Shown here: positions 1 through 8,147 of the stretch, piece by piece
How the letters are laid out: each line of letters begins with the position of its first letter
Position numbering within the stretch: the stretch's first letter is position 1
DNA from: Streptomyces sp. RerS4
GTDB taxonomy: Bacteria; Actinomycetota; Actinomycetes; Streptomycetales; Streptomycetaceae
Length of the DNA stretch: 64,000 nt
Assembly: GCF_023515955.1 (NCBI RefSeq)
Contig: NZ_CP097322.1
Location: 6,372,501 to 6,436,500, forward strand
Reading direction: 5' to 3'
Position numbers and translations under genes: made by a program
The notes under the pieces: generated by a model
The model's input: only the letters and a program-made list of their open reading frames with translations
The model's database searches: none
What the model was told of the DNA's origin: nothing

Positions 1-448
1 GTACCGGGTCCGGGACGTGACGGCGGCCGGCGAGGCGATCGACACGGCGGCCGTCCCCCGCGGGATGGAGGACTACTTCGCCCCCGTGATGACGGCGGTG
101 TACGGGCTGGACGACCCGCACTCGCGCTACGTGCGGGAGGACCCGTACTGGCTGATCCGCTTCGTGTTCATGATGGGCAGCCACTTCACGGCGATGCCGC
201 CCTTCCACTTCCAGGCGGAGCTGGACGGCACGTTGACGGACACCTACCAGACGCAGCGCCGGCCCGTCGCGATCTACTGCGAGGGCATCAAGTGGCTCAA
301 CTGGGCGCTGGAGATGCTGGAGGGCGACCGGGACGAGTTCCTGGGCCTGACGGTTCCGCCCCTGCCCTACGTCACCCGTGGTCACGCGCTGGTCGGCCTG
401 CGGTTCGGCGGCTCCGGCTTCGACCGGGGCGCCGCGGCCGCCGCGTAG
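1..448 (+). CDS. Hypothetical protein, 3' part (5' end outside window)
   Basis: The frame is open to the first base of the window, so this is the C-terminal part (about 148 residues) of a longer protein. A GTG at 17 could be read as a start but has no convincing ribosome binding site, and the upstream codons still look coding. The protein is rich in aromatic residues (a YWLIRFVFMMG stretch and an MPPFHFQAEL stretch) and ends in an alanine run. I do not recognise the family. It is followed 181 bp downstream by another unrecognised gene on the same strand, so the two may be linked, but a hairpin lies between them. No function is proposed. Confidence 0.6.
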   Translation, partial: YRVRDVTAAGEAIDTAAVPRGMEDYFAPVMTAVYGLDDPHSRYVREDPYWLIRFVFMMGSHFTAMPPFHFQAELDGTLTDTYQTQRRPVAIYCEGIKWLNWALEMLEGDRDEFLGLTVPPLPYVTRGHALVGLRFGGSGFDRGAAAAA

Positions 449-525
449 GGCCGCGTAAGGCCGCGAGGCTCAAGCGGCGGTCAGGCGGAACCCCAGTGTC
501 ACCTGCCAGTGTTCCTAGTGGTTTC

Positions 526-551
526 GGGTCGGCCCCCCACGGGGGCGACCC
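526..551 (+). terminator. Stem-loop between the first two genes
   Basis: GGGTCGGCCCCC is followed after three bases by GGGGGCGACCC, giving an 11-bp stem with one bulged G. It lies 78 bp after the stop of the first gene and about 80 bp before the next start. It is a plausible factor-independent terminator for the first gene or a leader hairpin for the second. The interval also holds the direct repeat CCAGTGT at 493-499 and 506-512. Confidence 0.4.
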
Positions 552-629
552 GCGCGGGTGGCACTGGTTCCCCTTCATTCGAAACACAGTCACAGCCACC
601 CATGTCCAACCCGCAGGAAGGATCTACTC

Positions 630-2105
630 ATGGCCGTTGCTTCCCACCCGATGCCGGTGGCGGGCCTGAAGGACCTGCGACACGAGTCCCGGATGATCGC
701 GACCCCGTGGAGCCGGATGGTGCGGGGCATCGGCCTCGGCCAGTACCCCATGGCCTACGATCCCGACCTCGCCGCGCAGATCCGTCGGACGTTCGAACTC
801 CTGTCGCGGCGCGTGTCACCCGCCAACACCTACACCCACTTCTCCCGGCTCCTGGCGGACCTGATCCTCAAGGTCGAGGACCCCGCCGGGGCCGGCGAGG
901 CGGAGGTCGGCCCGGCGCTCGGACCGATCCTCGACGTGATCCGCTCGGAGGAGAACCTCTACTACCGCCTGATGGCCGGCTGCATCCTGATGGACGCCTT
1001 CGCCAAGCTGGGCCTGGACCGGGGGTTCCTCGTCAACCAGGAACTGGACTTCCCGGCGGAGATCCTGGCGGTGGCGGACGAGATCCAGCCGGACCGCATC
1101 CAGGACGAGAACAGCGGCCGGCACGGCGACTACGAGCGCCTCTCCGCCTACTCCGCGGTGTTCCTGGCCCTCGGTCAGCTGGGCCTGAAGGACCGGCTGG
1201 TCTCCGGCCCCCGCAATTACGTCAGCGAGGCGCTGGATCTGCTGGAGGGGATCCCCGGCCCGTTCTTCCGTGGGCGCGGCGGCTCCATGCTCCTGTCGGT
1301 GATCTGCCTGCTCGGCTACGACGCGCTGATCTTCGACGGCGAGCGGGACTACATGAGGGAGGTGCTGGACTACCTGGATCGCGCCGACGAGATCGACAAC
1401 CCCCCGTCGTTCCCGAGCCCGATGACGCCGGCCTTCTCGAAGGTCTATCCCCTCCTCACGATGCTGAACGCGATCGCGATGTCCGGCCGCGAGGAGTACC
1501 TGACCCACGGAAAGGACCGGCTCGCGGAGGCCCGTGAGCTGATGGCCGGCATCTCCCCGGTGGAGCGGACCCACATGGGCCTCTACTACCTGGTGGCCCT
1601 GCACAACCTGGGCCGGCTGGAGGAGCAGGTGCCGGACCTGGACGCCTTCGTCGAGGGCGTGGTGGGTCAGTGGAAGGACATCGACCCGGGCGCGAACTTC
1701 TTCCTCAACGGGATCGCGTACCCCTACATGATTTCGACGGCCATGGTCACGGGCCGGACGGACCTGCTGGACGACGAGTTCGTCGACCGGCTGGTGGACT
1801 CCTACCCCGACCTGGAGCGGACCGAGTTGGACCGCGCCAACCGGCCCTATCCGCTGAGCTACGTCCTGAACATGCTCGGGGAGATCAACGCGTCGCACCG
1901 GCTCTTCGAGCCGCGGGCCCGCTACGGGGGCCTCTCCGCCATGGAGTGGGTCGCCGGGCGGCTCTCCGAGGACGGCCGGGACGAGGGCAACCGGCTCTAC
2001 ATGTTGGACCACGCCCTGGTGGGCTTCGCCCTGCGCCTGCGCGGCGCGGGAACGGAGGAGACCGAGCTGTTCCACGACTTCCGCTTCCGCCTGGCCCCCC
2101 GGTAG
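630..2105 (+). CDS. Uncharacterised 491-aa helical protein
   Basis: The ATG at 630 is chosen because AGGAAGG ends 8 bases upstream. The 491-aa product has no signal peptide or membrane segment. It is leucine- and acid-rich with many predicted helices separated by short turns, which suggests an all-alpha repeat or toroid-like fold, but I do not recognise the family. Landmarks are an early TPWSRMVRGIGLGQYP stretch and a C-terminal DHALVGFALRLRG stretch. It follows another unknown gene and precedes an MFS exporter that has its own leader. Association with specialised metabolism is possible but only inferred from position. Confidence 0.75.
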   Translation: MAVASHPMPVAGLKDLRHESRMIATPWSRMVRGIGLGQYPMAYDPDLAAQIRRTFELLSRRVSPANTYTHFSRLLADLILKVEDPAGAGEAEVGPALGPILDVIRSEENLYYRLMAGCILMDAFAKLGLDRGFLVNQELDFPAEILAVADEIQPDRIQDENSGRHGDYERLSAYSAVFLALGQLGLKDRLVSGPRNYVSEALDLLEGIPGPFFRGRGGSMLLSVICLLGYDALIFDGERDYMREVLDYLDRADEIDNPPSFPSPMTPAFSKVYPLLTMLNAIAMSGREEYLTHGKDRLAEARELMAGISPVERTHMGLYYLVALHNLGRLEEQVPDLDAFVEGVVGQWKDIDPGANFFLNGIAYPYMISTAMVTGRTDLLDDEFVDRLVDSYPDLERTELDRANRPYPLSYVLNMLGEINASHRLFEPRARYGGLSAMEWVAGRLSEDGRDEGNRLYMLDHALVGFALRLRGAGTEETELFHDFRFRLAPR

Positions 2106-2178
2106 GGGCCGCCCGCCCGTCCGGTACACGGGCGGTGGAGGACCGCTGGAGTCCCGCTACACCACGCGCTGACCACCC

Positions 2179-2243
2179 GCTATCGGGCTTGCGCCGATAG
2201 CCCGCGCAGACAAAAATTGCAGACGCCGCCTAACGGCGCCTGC
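2179..2243 (+). promoter_or_regulatory. Structured leader of the MFS gene (two hairpins, one able to pair with the start region)
   Basis: Two inverted repeats lie in the leader. GCTATCGG (2179-2186) pairs with CCGATAGC (2194-2201). GCAGACGCCG (2219-2228) pairs with CGGCGCCTGC (2234-2243) with one mismatch. The 11-mer CTATCGGGCTT at 2180-2190 recurs exactly at 2269-2279, inside the first codons of the exporter. CCGATAG at 2194-2200 could therefore pair either within the leader or with the start of the gene. The layout resembles attenuation or translational switching known for drug-efflux genes; the mechanism here is inferred. Confidence 0.45.
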
Positions 2244-2264
2244 ACCGTAATGAAAGGTTTGGAC

Positions 2265-3494
2265 ATGCCTATCGGGCTTATCGCCTTAGCACTCGGGGGC
2301 TTCGGTATCGGCCTCACCGAGTTCGGGATCGTCGGGCTCCTGCCCGAGGTCGCCGCGGACTTCGGAGTCACCGAATCGGTGGCCGGGTACCTGGTCTCGG
2401 GTTACGCGCTCAGCGTGGCGATCGGCGCCATCGTGCTGACCGCGGCGATCGCCCGGTTCGACCGCAAGAAGGTGCTCCTCTCGCTGATGGTGCTGTTCAT
2501 CATCGGCAACCTGATCTCCGCGGTCGCGCCGTCGTACTCGCTGCTGATGATCGGCCGCGTCGTCGCGGCCCTGTGCCACGGCGCGTTCTTCGGAGTCGGC
2601 GCGGTGGTCGCCGCCGACATGGTCGCCCCCACCCGCAAGGCCGGGGCCATCTCGCTGATGTTCGCCGGCCTCACCGCCGCCAACGTCCTCGGCGTCCCGC
2701 TCGGCACCTTCCTCGGTCAGCAGCTCGGCTGGCGCTCGACGTTCTGGGCGATCACCGTCATCGGCGTCGTCGCCCTCGCCGGCATCAAGCTCCTGGTCCC
2801 GCAGACCGCCCCGCCCGGCGAGGTCAGCCTGCGCGGCGAGCTCGGCGCCTTCCGCCGGGGTCAGGTCTGGGTGTCCATCACGCTCAGCATCCTCGCCTTC
2901 GGCGGCGTGATCGGCGGCTTCACCTACATCGCGTTCACCCTGACCGAGGTCAGCGGCTTCGCCACCGCCACCGTCCCGTGGCTGCTCGTCCTCTTCGGCA
3001 TCGGCACCTTCGTCGGCAACTTCTACGGCGGCAAGTTCGCCGACCGTGCCCTGAACACCTCGCTCATGGTCAGCCTCGGGCTGCTCGCGGTGGTGCTCGC
3101 GGTGTTCGCCCTCACCGCCGAGAACAAGATCATGACGGTCATCTCCCTGCTCCTCATGGGCACCATCGGCCTCTCCACCGCCCCCGGCCTCCAGCTGCGG
3201 ACGATGAAGTACGCCCAGGACGCGCCCACCATGGCCTCCGGCGCCAACATCGCCGCCTTCAACGTGGGCAACGCCCTCGGTGCCTGGATCGGCGGCCTCG
3301 CCATCGGCGCCGGCTACGGCTTCATCTCCCCGCTGTGGGCGGGCGCCGGCGTCACCCTCGCCGGCCTCGTGGTCCTGGCGCTCGGCTCGATCGGCTCGGG
3401 CAAGGGCGCCCGACCGCTCGCCCCGGCCCAGGAGCTGCGCGCCGACCAGTCCGTGCCGGCCGCCCGTGAGCCGGAGCGCGCCAAGGCCGCCTGA
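2265..3494 (+). CDS. MFS transporter, DHA1 (AraJ/Cmr-like) efflux family
   Basis: This 409-aa integral membrane protein has about 12 hydrophobic segments and is typical of proton-driven DHA1 drug or sugar exporters. The first helix carries GIGLTEFGIVGLLP, as in AraJ/YdhP relatives, and a DRKK loop follows helix 2. The ATG at 2265 is chosen because GAAAGG ends 7 bases upstream; the in-frame ATG at 2250 would contain that site. Codon 8 is TTA (2286-2288), the only one I found in a gene of this window, so translation should need the bldA leucyl-tRNA if this is a Streptomyces. The leader contains two hairpins. The substrate is unknown. The C-terminal 35 residues are hydrophilic. Confidence 0.88.
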   Translation: MPIGLIALALGGFGIGLTEFGIVGLLPEVAADFGVTESVAGYLVSGYALSVAIGAIVLTAAIARFDRKKVLLSLMVLFIIGNLISAVAPSYSLLMIGRVVAALCHGAFFGVGAVVAADMVAPTRKAGAISLMFAGLTAANVLGVPLGTFLGQQLGWRSTFWAITVIGVVALAGIKLLVPQTAPPGEVSLRGELGAFRRGQVWVSITLSILAFGGVIGGFTYIAFTLTEVSGFATATVPWLLVLFGIGTFVGNFYGGKFADRALNTSLMVSLGLLAVVLAVFALTAENKIMTVISLLLMGTIGLSTAPGLQLRTMKYAQDAPTMASGANIAAFNVGNALGAWIGGLAIGAGYGFISPLWAGAGVTLAGLVVLALGSIGSGKGARPLAPAQELRADQSVPAAREPERAKAA

Positions 3495-3512
3495 GGCCGA
3501 CCCGCGCACGAC

Positions 3513-3555
3513 AGGGCGCCCGGACCGTTCCCTCGCGGAACGCTCCGGGCGCCCT
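3513..3555 (+). terminator. Terminator hairpin after the MFS gene
   Basis: AGGGCGCCCGGA (3513-3524) and TCCGGGCGCCCT (3544-3555) form a perfect 12-bp stem with a 19-base loop, 18 bp after the stop codon. It separates the exporter from the hydrolase gene. Just after it, the octamer CCCGTCGG is repeated three times around 3586-3609. Confidence 0.75.
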
Positions 3556-3621
3556 TGGCGTTCGGACTCAGGAGGCGGTGGGGGCCCGTCGGCCCGTCGG
3601 CCCGTCGGCATACTGGCCGGT

Positions 3622-4668
3622 GTGAAGAGCGAAGACGACACCGTAGTGATCGACCGGGCGGGCCGGGCCGGCTTCCTCACGTTGAACCGGCCGCGGGCCC
3701 TCAACGCGCTGACGCATGCCATGGTCCGCCGGATCTCCGAAGCCCTCGACGCCTGGGAGGCGGACCCCGACGTACGGACGGTGGTGATCCGCGGCGCGGG
3801 GGAGCGGGGCCTGTGCGCGGGCGGGGACATCCGCGCGATCCACGACGACGCGAAGGCGGGCGGCGCCGCGTCCGCCGCGTTCTGGCGGGACGAGTACCGC
3901 CTCAACGCCCGCATCGCCCGCTACCCGAAGCCCTACGTGGCCCTGATGGACGGCATCGTCATGGGCGGCGGGGTCGGGGTCTCCGCCCACGGCGGCGTCC
4001 GGATCGTCACCGAACGCTCCCGCGTCGCGATGCCCGAGACCGGCATCGGCTTCGTCCCCGACGTCGGCGGCACCTTCCTGCTGGCCCACGCCCCCGGCGA
4101 ACTCGGCACCCACCTGGCGCTGTCCGGCTCCGCCGTCGGCGCGGCCGACGCCCTCCTGTGCGGGCTCGCCGACCACCACGTGCCGGCCGACGCCCTGCCC
4201 GCCCTCGCCCGGGGCCTCGCCGAGCACACCGTGGCCGAAGCCCTCGCCCGGCACGTCCAGGCCCCGCCGCCGGGCGAACTGGCCGACGCCCGCGCCTGGA
4301 TCGACCCCTGTTACGGCGCAGACACCGTCGAGGAGATCATCGAGCGTCTCCACGCCACGGGCGTGCCCGCCGCCAAGGAGGCCGCGGAACTCCTGCTGAC
4401 GCGCTCGCCCACCTCCCTGAAGGTCACCCTGGAGGCGCTGCGCCGGGCCCGCCGCCTCGGCCCCCTCGAACGGGTCCTGGAACAGGAGTACCGGGTGTCC
4501 TGCAACACCCTGTCCCACCCCGACCTGGTCGAGGGCATCCGGGCCCAGGTCATCGACAAGGACCGCCGGCCCCGATGGAACCCGTCCGCCCTGGAGGACG
4601 TCCGGGAGGCCGATGTCGCCCGCGCCTTCGCGCCGCTCGACGGGAACCGCGAACTCAGCCTCGGTTGA
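3622..4668 (+). CDS. 3-hydroxyisobutyryl-CoA hydrolase (enoyl-CoA hydratase/isomerase fold)
   Basis: This 348-aa crotonase-fold protein should hydrolyse 3-hydroxyisobutyryl-CoA in valine breakdown. LCAGGDIRAIHDD forms the oxyanion region, GIVMGGGVGVSAHGG the second glycine-rich turn, and MPETGIGFVPDVGGTFLL contains the conserved Glu and Asp typical of HIBCH, which separate it from ordinary hydratases. Length fits the family. The start is the GTG at 3622; upstream in-frame codons run into the terminator of the previous gene. Its stop overlaps the end of the convergent TetR gene by 14 bp. A broader enoyl-CoA hydratase role cannot be excluded. Confidence 0.87.
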   Translation: MKSEDDTVVIDRAGRAGFLTLNRPRALNALTHAMVRRISEALDAWEADPDVRTVVIRGAGERGLCAGGDIRAIHDDAKAGGAASAAFWRDEYRLNARIARYPKPYVALMDGIVMGGGVGVSAHGGVRIVTERSRVAMPETGIGFVPDVGGTFLLAHAPGELGTHLALSGSAVGAADALLCGLADHHVPADALPALARGLAEHTVAEALARHVQAPPPGELADARAWIDPCYGADTVEEIIERLHATGVPAAKEAAELLLTRSPTSLKVTLEALRRARRLGPLERVLEQEYRVSCNTLSHPDLVEGIRAQVIDKDRRPRWNPSALEDVREADVARAFAPLDGNRELSLG

Positions 4669-5284
4669 TCCGGGTCGCCAAACCGTCGAGGACCCGCTGG
4701 AGTCCGTAGTCGAAGTGCTCGGCGCGCGTGCGCGCCGGATCGAGCAGGGAGGGGCCGTACGCCTCGCTGGTGGTCGCGCCGATGACGTAGGAGATGACCG
4801 CCCGCATCGCGAGCTCGGCCTCGCCGGGCGGGAAGCCGGCCGACCGGGCCGGCCCGAGCATCCGCTCCGACACGCGCATCTGGTTCGGCCCCGGGTGGGA
4901 CAGACCGACCCGGCCGAGGACCGAGGCCACCCAGGGGTGGCGCAGGACCATGTCGCGCAGGCTGTGCCCGCTGTGCGACAGGGCCTCGCGCCACCCCTCG
5001 GGGCCGGCGCCGGCGGGGAGTTCGACCTCGCCGAAGACCTCGTCCACGACGAGCTCGATCAGCTCGCCCTTGTTGGCCACGTGCCGGTACAGGGAGGTGG
5101 CCGCCGTGCCCATCCCGCCGCCGAGCTTGCGCATGCTCAGCGCCTCCAGGCCCTCGGCGTCCAGGAACCGCACCGCCGCGGCGACGATCTGCTCCCGGCT
5201 CAGCGCGGGCTGTTCCTTCCGGCGGCGCGGCCGGGTCCCCCCGGAGGGGACGGGCGCGGCGGGGGTCTGCTCTGCGGAGGACAC
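4655..5284 (-). CDS. TetR/AcrR family transcriptional regulator
   Basis: This 209-aa regulator has a basic N-terminal tail (RPRRRKEQ) and a TetR helix-turn-helix at about residues 28-75 (LSREQIVAAAVRFLDAEG, then SLYRHVANKGEL). The C-terminal ligand domain resembles the TetR_C_1 class. The start is GTG with a G-rich stretch just upstream. It lies 71 bp downstream of the VOC-UvrA fusion on the same strand, so the two could be co-transcribed and the regulator may act on that gene or on the nearby hydrolase. The ligand is unknown. Confidence 0.88.
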   Translation of the reverse strand: MSSAEQTPAAPVPSGGTRPRRRKEQPALSREQIVAAAVRFLDAEGLEALSMRKLGGGMGTAATSLYRHVANKGELIELVVDEVFGEVELPAGAGPEGWREALSHSGHSLRDMVLRHPWVASVLGRVGLSHPGPNQMRVSERMLGPARSAGFPPGEAELAMRAVISYVIGATTSEAYGPSLLDPARTRAEHFDYGLQRVLDGLATRINRG

Positions 5285-5355
5285 ACCCCCACGCTAGCGC
5301 GTGCGCACACCGTACGCAGCGGCACACCGGGACACGCCGCGTCCGCCGTGACCGC

Positions 5356-8052
5356 CTACGCGCCCACGTACTCCCGCAGGTGCCGAGCCGTCAGGGTGTC
5401 CCCCTCCGCCACCAACCGCGACGGGGTGCCCTCGAAGACCACCCGGCCACCGTCGTGGCCGCCGCCCGGACCGATGTCGATCAGCCAGTCGGCGTGCGCC
5501 ATGACCGCCTGGTGGTGCTCGATGACGATCACCGAGTTGCCGGCGTCCACCAGCCGGTCCAACAGGGCGAGGAGCTGGTCGACGTCCGCCATGTGCAGCC
5601 CGGTCGTCGGCTCGTCCAGCAGGTACGTCGACGCCTCCTCCGCCATGCTGATGGCCAGCTTGAGCCGCTGGCGCTCACCGCCCGACAGGGTACTGAGCGG
5701 CTGCCCGAGCCGTACGTAGCCCAGGCCCACGTCCACCAGCCGTCCCAGCACCGCGCGCGCCTGACCGGTGGTGAAGAACCCGTGCGCCTCCGCCACGGGC
5801 ATGTCGAGCACCTCGCCGATGTTCTTGCCGCGCAGCCGGTACGTCAGCACCTCCGGCGTGAAACGCCGTCCCTCGCACTCCTCGCAGACCGAGGCCACCC
5901 CGGCCATCATCGCCAGATCCGTGTAGATCACCCCGAGCCCGTTGCACTTCGGGCACGCGCCCTCCGAATTCGCGCTGAACAGCGCCGCCTTGACCCCGTT
6001 GGCCTTGGCGAAGGCGGACCGGATCGGGTTCAGCAGACCCGTGTACGTCGCCGGGTTGGACCGGCGCGAGCCGCGGATCGGCGACTGGTCGGCCACCACC
6101 ACCCCGTCCCGCCCGGCCAGGTAGCCGTGGACCAGCGAACTCTTGCCGGAGCCCGCCACCCCCGTCACCACCGTCAGCACGCCGAGCGGCACCTCCACGT
6201 TGACGTTCTTCAGGTTGTGCAGATCGGCGTCCTTGATCGACAGGTGCCCGCGCGGGGAGCGCACCGCCTCCCGCAGCCGCGCCCGGTGGTCGAGGTGCCG
6301 GCCGGTGAGGGTGCCGGAGGCGCGCAGCCCGGCCACGTCACCGCTGTAGCACAGCTGCCCGCCGGCGGTGCCCGCGCCGGGGCCGAGGTCCACGACGTGG
6401 TCGGCGATCGCGATGACCTCCGGCTTGTGCTCGACCACCAGCACCGTGTTGCCCTTGTCCCGCAGGCGCAGCAACAGGTCGTTCATCCGCCTGATGTCGT
6501 GCGGGTGCAGTCCGGTGGTCGGCTCGTCGAAGACGTACGTGATGTCCGTGAGGGAGGAGCCGAGGTGACGGACCATCTTGACCCGCTGCGCCTCGCCGCC
6601 CGACAGGGTGCCGGAGGGGCGGTCCAGGCTGAGGTAGCCGAGGCCGATCTCCACGAGCGAGCGCAACAGGTCGCGCAGGTTGGCGAGCATCGGGGCGACG
6701 CCCGGGTCCTCGATGCCGTCCACGAAGGCGGCGAGGTCGCTGATCTGGAGCGCGGAGCACTCGGCGATGTTCAGCCCGTTGACGCGCGAGGACAGCGCGG
6801 CGGCCGACAGCCGGCTGCCCCCGCAGTCGGGGCAGTCCGCGAAGACCACGGCGCGGTCCACGAACGCGCGGATGTGGGACTGCATGGACTCGCGGTCCTT
6901 GGCCAGGTACGTGCGGGAGATCTTGGTGATCAGGCCCTCGTAGGTGAAGTTGTTCGACCCCACCTTCACCTTCACCGACGGCCGGTGCAGGAAGTCCTGC
7001 CACTCCTGGTCGGTGAAGTCCTTCAGCTTCTTGTCGGGGGGATAGAAGCCGCAGTTCGCCATGATCTGCCAGTACCAGGAGTCGACGGCGAAGCCCGGGA
7101 CGGTGATCGCGCCCTCGTTGAGGGACAGTTCGCGGTCGACGAGCTGGTCGACGTCCACGTCCGAGATCTGACCGATGCCCTCGCAGCGCGGACACATCCC
7201 CTCGGGGGTGTTGAAGCTGAACGCGGAGGAGGTGCCGATGTGCGGCGTGCCGATCCGGGAGAAGAGGACGCGCAGCATGGTCGAGGCGTCGGTGGCGGTG
7301 CCGACCGTGGAGCGCGAGCCGCCGCCCATGCGTTCCTGGTCCACGACGATGGCGGCGCTCAGGTTGTGCAGCCCGTCCACGTCCGGGCGGCCGAGGCTCG
7401 GCATGAACGACTGGATGAAGGCCGTGTACGTCTCGTTGATCATGCGCTGCGACTCGGCGGCGATGGTGCCGAAGACGAGCGAGGACTTGCCGGATCCCGA
7501 GACGCCGGTGAAGACGGTCAGGCGGCGCTTGGGGATGTCCAGGGAGAGGTCGGCGAGGTTGTTCTCCCGGGCGCCCCGGACCTGGATGACCTGATGGCCG
7601 TCGGCGGCGGGCGTCGCCTGCGGGTGGGGGTCGGTCGTCTGCGGTCGGGGATCGGTCGCCTGCGCGTGGGGATCGGTGCCGTTGGCCCATTCGACCAGCT
7701 GGACGATCACGCCGTTGGGGTCGCGCACCTGGAACAGGCGCTCGCCCCAGGGCTCCTCGCGGGGCTCCATGGCGATCGGGGCGCCCTCGGCGCGCAGGCG
7801 CTCGTACTCCCCGGCCAGGTCGGAGACGGTGAAGGCGAGGATCAACCCGTCCGCGTGCCGGCCCCGGACCTCCTCGGGCAGCACCTCGACGCCGCGTCGC
7901 AGGAACAGGACGTGGGGTCCGCCGGGGTGGGTCAGGGAGGCGAAGTCCTCGGTCGCCATGGCCTCGGTGTAGCCGAAGTGTCCGGCCAGGAAGGCGGCGG
8001 AGGCGCGGACGTCGTCGACGGTCAGGGATATCGCGGCGCTGGTGATCTGCAC
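5356..8052 (-). CDS. VOC-UvrA2 fusion: glyoxalase-like domain joined to UvrA-like tandem ABC ATPase
   Basis: This 898-aa protein has two parts. Residues 1-123 form a glyoxalase/VOC domain (FQVRDPNGVIVQLVEW near its end). Residues 155-898 are a UvrA-like tandem ABC ATPase: first Walker A GVSGSGKS at 183-190, signature LSGGEAQR, second Walker A GVAGSGKS, signature LSGGERQR, zinc-binding CPRCEG, CPDCGG, CPKCNG and CEECEG motifs. It lacks UvrB-binding-domain length and fits the UvrA2/DrrC class linked to self-resistance. The linker (about 127-147) is a heptad repeated three times (DPHAQAT, DPRPQTT, DPHPQAT), encoded by 21-bp repeats near 7611-7677. A divergent TetR gene with a shared palindrome suggests ligand-induced expression. 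A role in protecting DNA from an intercalating metabolite is inferred. Confidence 0.9.
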   Translation of the reverse strand: MQITSAAISLTVDDVRASAAFLAGHFGYTEAMATEDFASLTHPGGPHVLFLRRGVEVLPEEVRGRHADGLILAFTVSDLAGEYERLRAEGAPIAMEPREEPWGERLFQVRDPNGVIVQLVEWANGTDPHAQATDPRPQTTDPHPQATPAADGHQVIQVRGARENNLADLSLDIPKRRLTVFTGVSGSGKSSLVFGTIAAESQRMINETYTAFIQSFMPSLGRPDVDGLHNLSAAIVVDQERMGGGSRSTVGTATDASTMLRVLFSRIGTPHIGTSSAFSFNTPEGMCPRCEGIGQISDVDVDQLVDRELSLNEGAITVPGFAVDSWYWQIMANCGFYPPDKKLKDFTDQEWQDFLHRPSVKVKVGSNNFTYEGLITKISRTYLAKDRESMQSHIRAFVDRAVVFADCPDCGGSRLSAAALSSRVNGLNIAECSALQISDLAAFVDGIEDPGVAPMLANLRDLLRSLVEIGLGYLSLDRPSGTLSGGEAQRVKMVRHLGSSLTDITYVFDEPTTGLHPHDIRRMNDLLLRLRDKGNTVLVVEHKPEVIAIADHVVDLGPGAGTAGGQLCYSGDVAGLRASGTLTGRHLDHRARLREAVRSPRGHLSIKDADLHNLKNVNVEVPLGVLTVVTGVAGSGKSSLVHGYLAGRDGVVVADQSPIRGSRRSNPATYTGLLNPIRSAFAKANGVKAALFSANSEGACPKCNGLGVIYTDLAMMAGVASVCEECEGRRFTPEVLTYRLRGKNIGEVLDMPVAEAHGFFTTGQARAVLGRLVDVGLGYVRLGQPLSTLSGGERQRLKLAISMAEEASTYLLDEPTTGLHMADVDQLLALLDRLVDAGNSVIVIEHHQAVMAHADWLIDIGPGGGHDGGRVVFEGTPSRLVAEGDTLTARHLREYVGA

Positions 8053-8089
8053 GGAACTCCTCGCTGGGACGGTGTTTCGGAGTTACTTT

Positions 8090-8106
8090 ATACACTGTAT
8101 TCTGTA
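8090..8106. promoter_or_regulatory. Putative TetR operator between the VOC-UvrA fusion and its divergent TetR gene
   Basis: ATACACTGTAT (8090-8100) is a perfect 5+1+5 palindrome. Overlapping it, TACA/TGTA arms span 8091-8106. It lies in the only AT-rich stretch of the 95-bp divergent interval (8053-8147), where both promoters must be, and suits a TetR dimer. Assignment to the adjacent regulator is inferred. Confidence 0.55.
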
Positions 8107-8147
8107 CGGCGTAGATAATTTTTTTCGGGCGGGCGGAGAGGCCGGAC

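Noticed and set aside
816..2129. Long minus-strand open frame of 437 codons opposite the 491-aa gene
   Set aside because: It is an antisense shadow of a well-formed gene in high-GC DNA; its composition is Gly/Val/His/Gln-rich without motifs.
5380..8118. Plus-strand open frame of over 900 codons opposite the VOC-UvrA gene
   Set aside because: The opposite strand has a complete UvrA-type ATPase; this frame is low-complexity and has no family motif.
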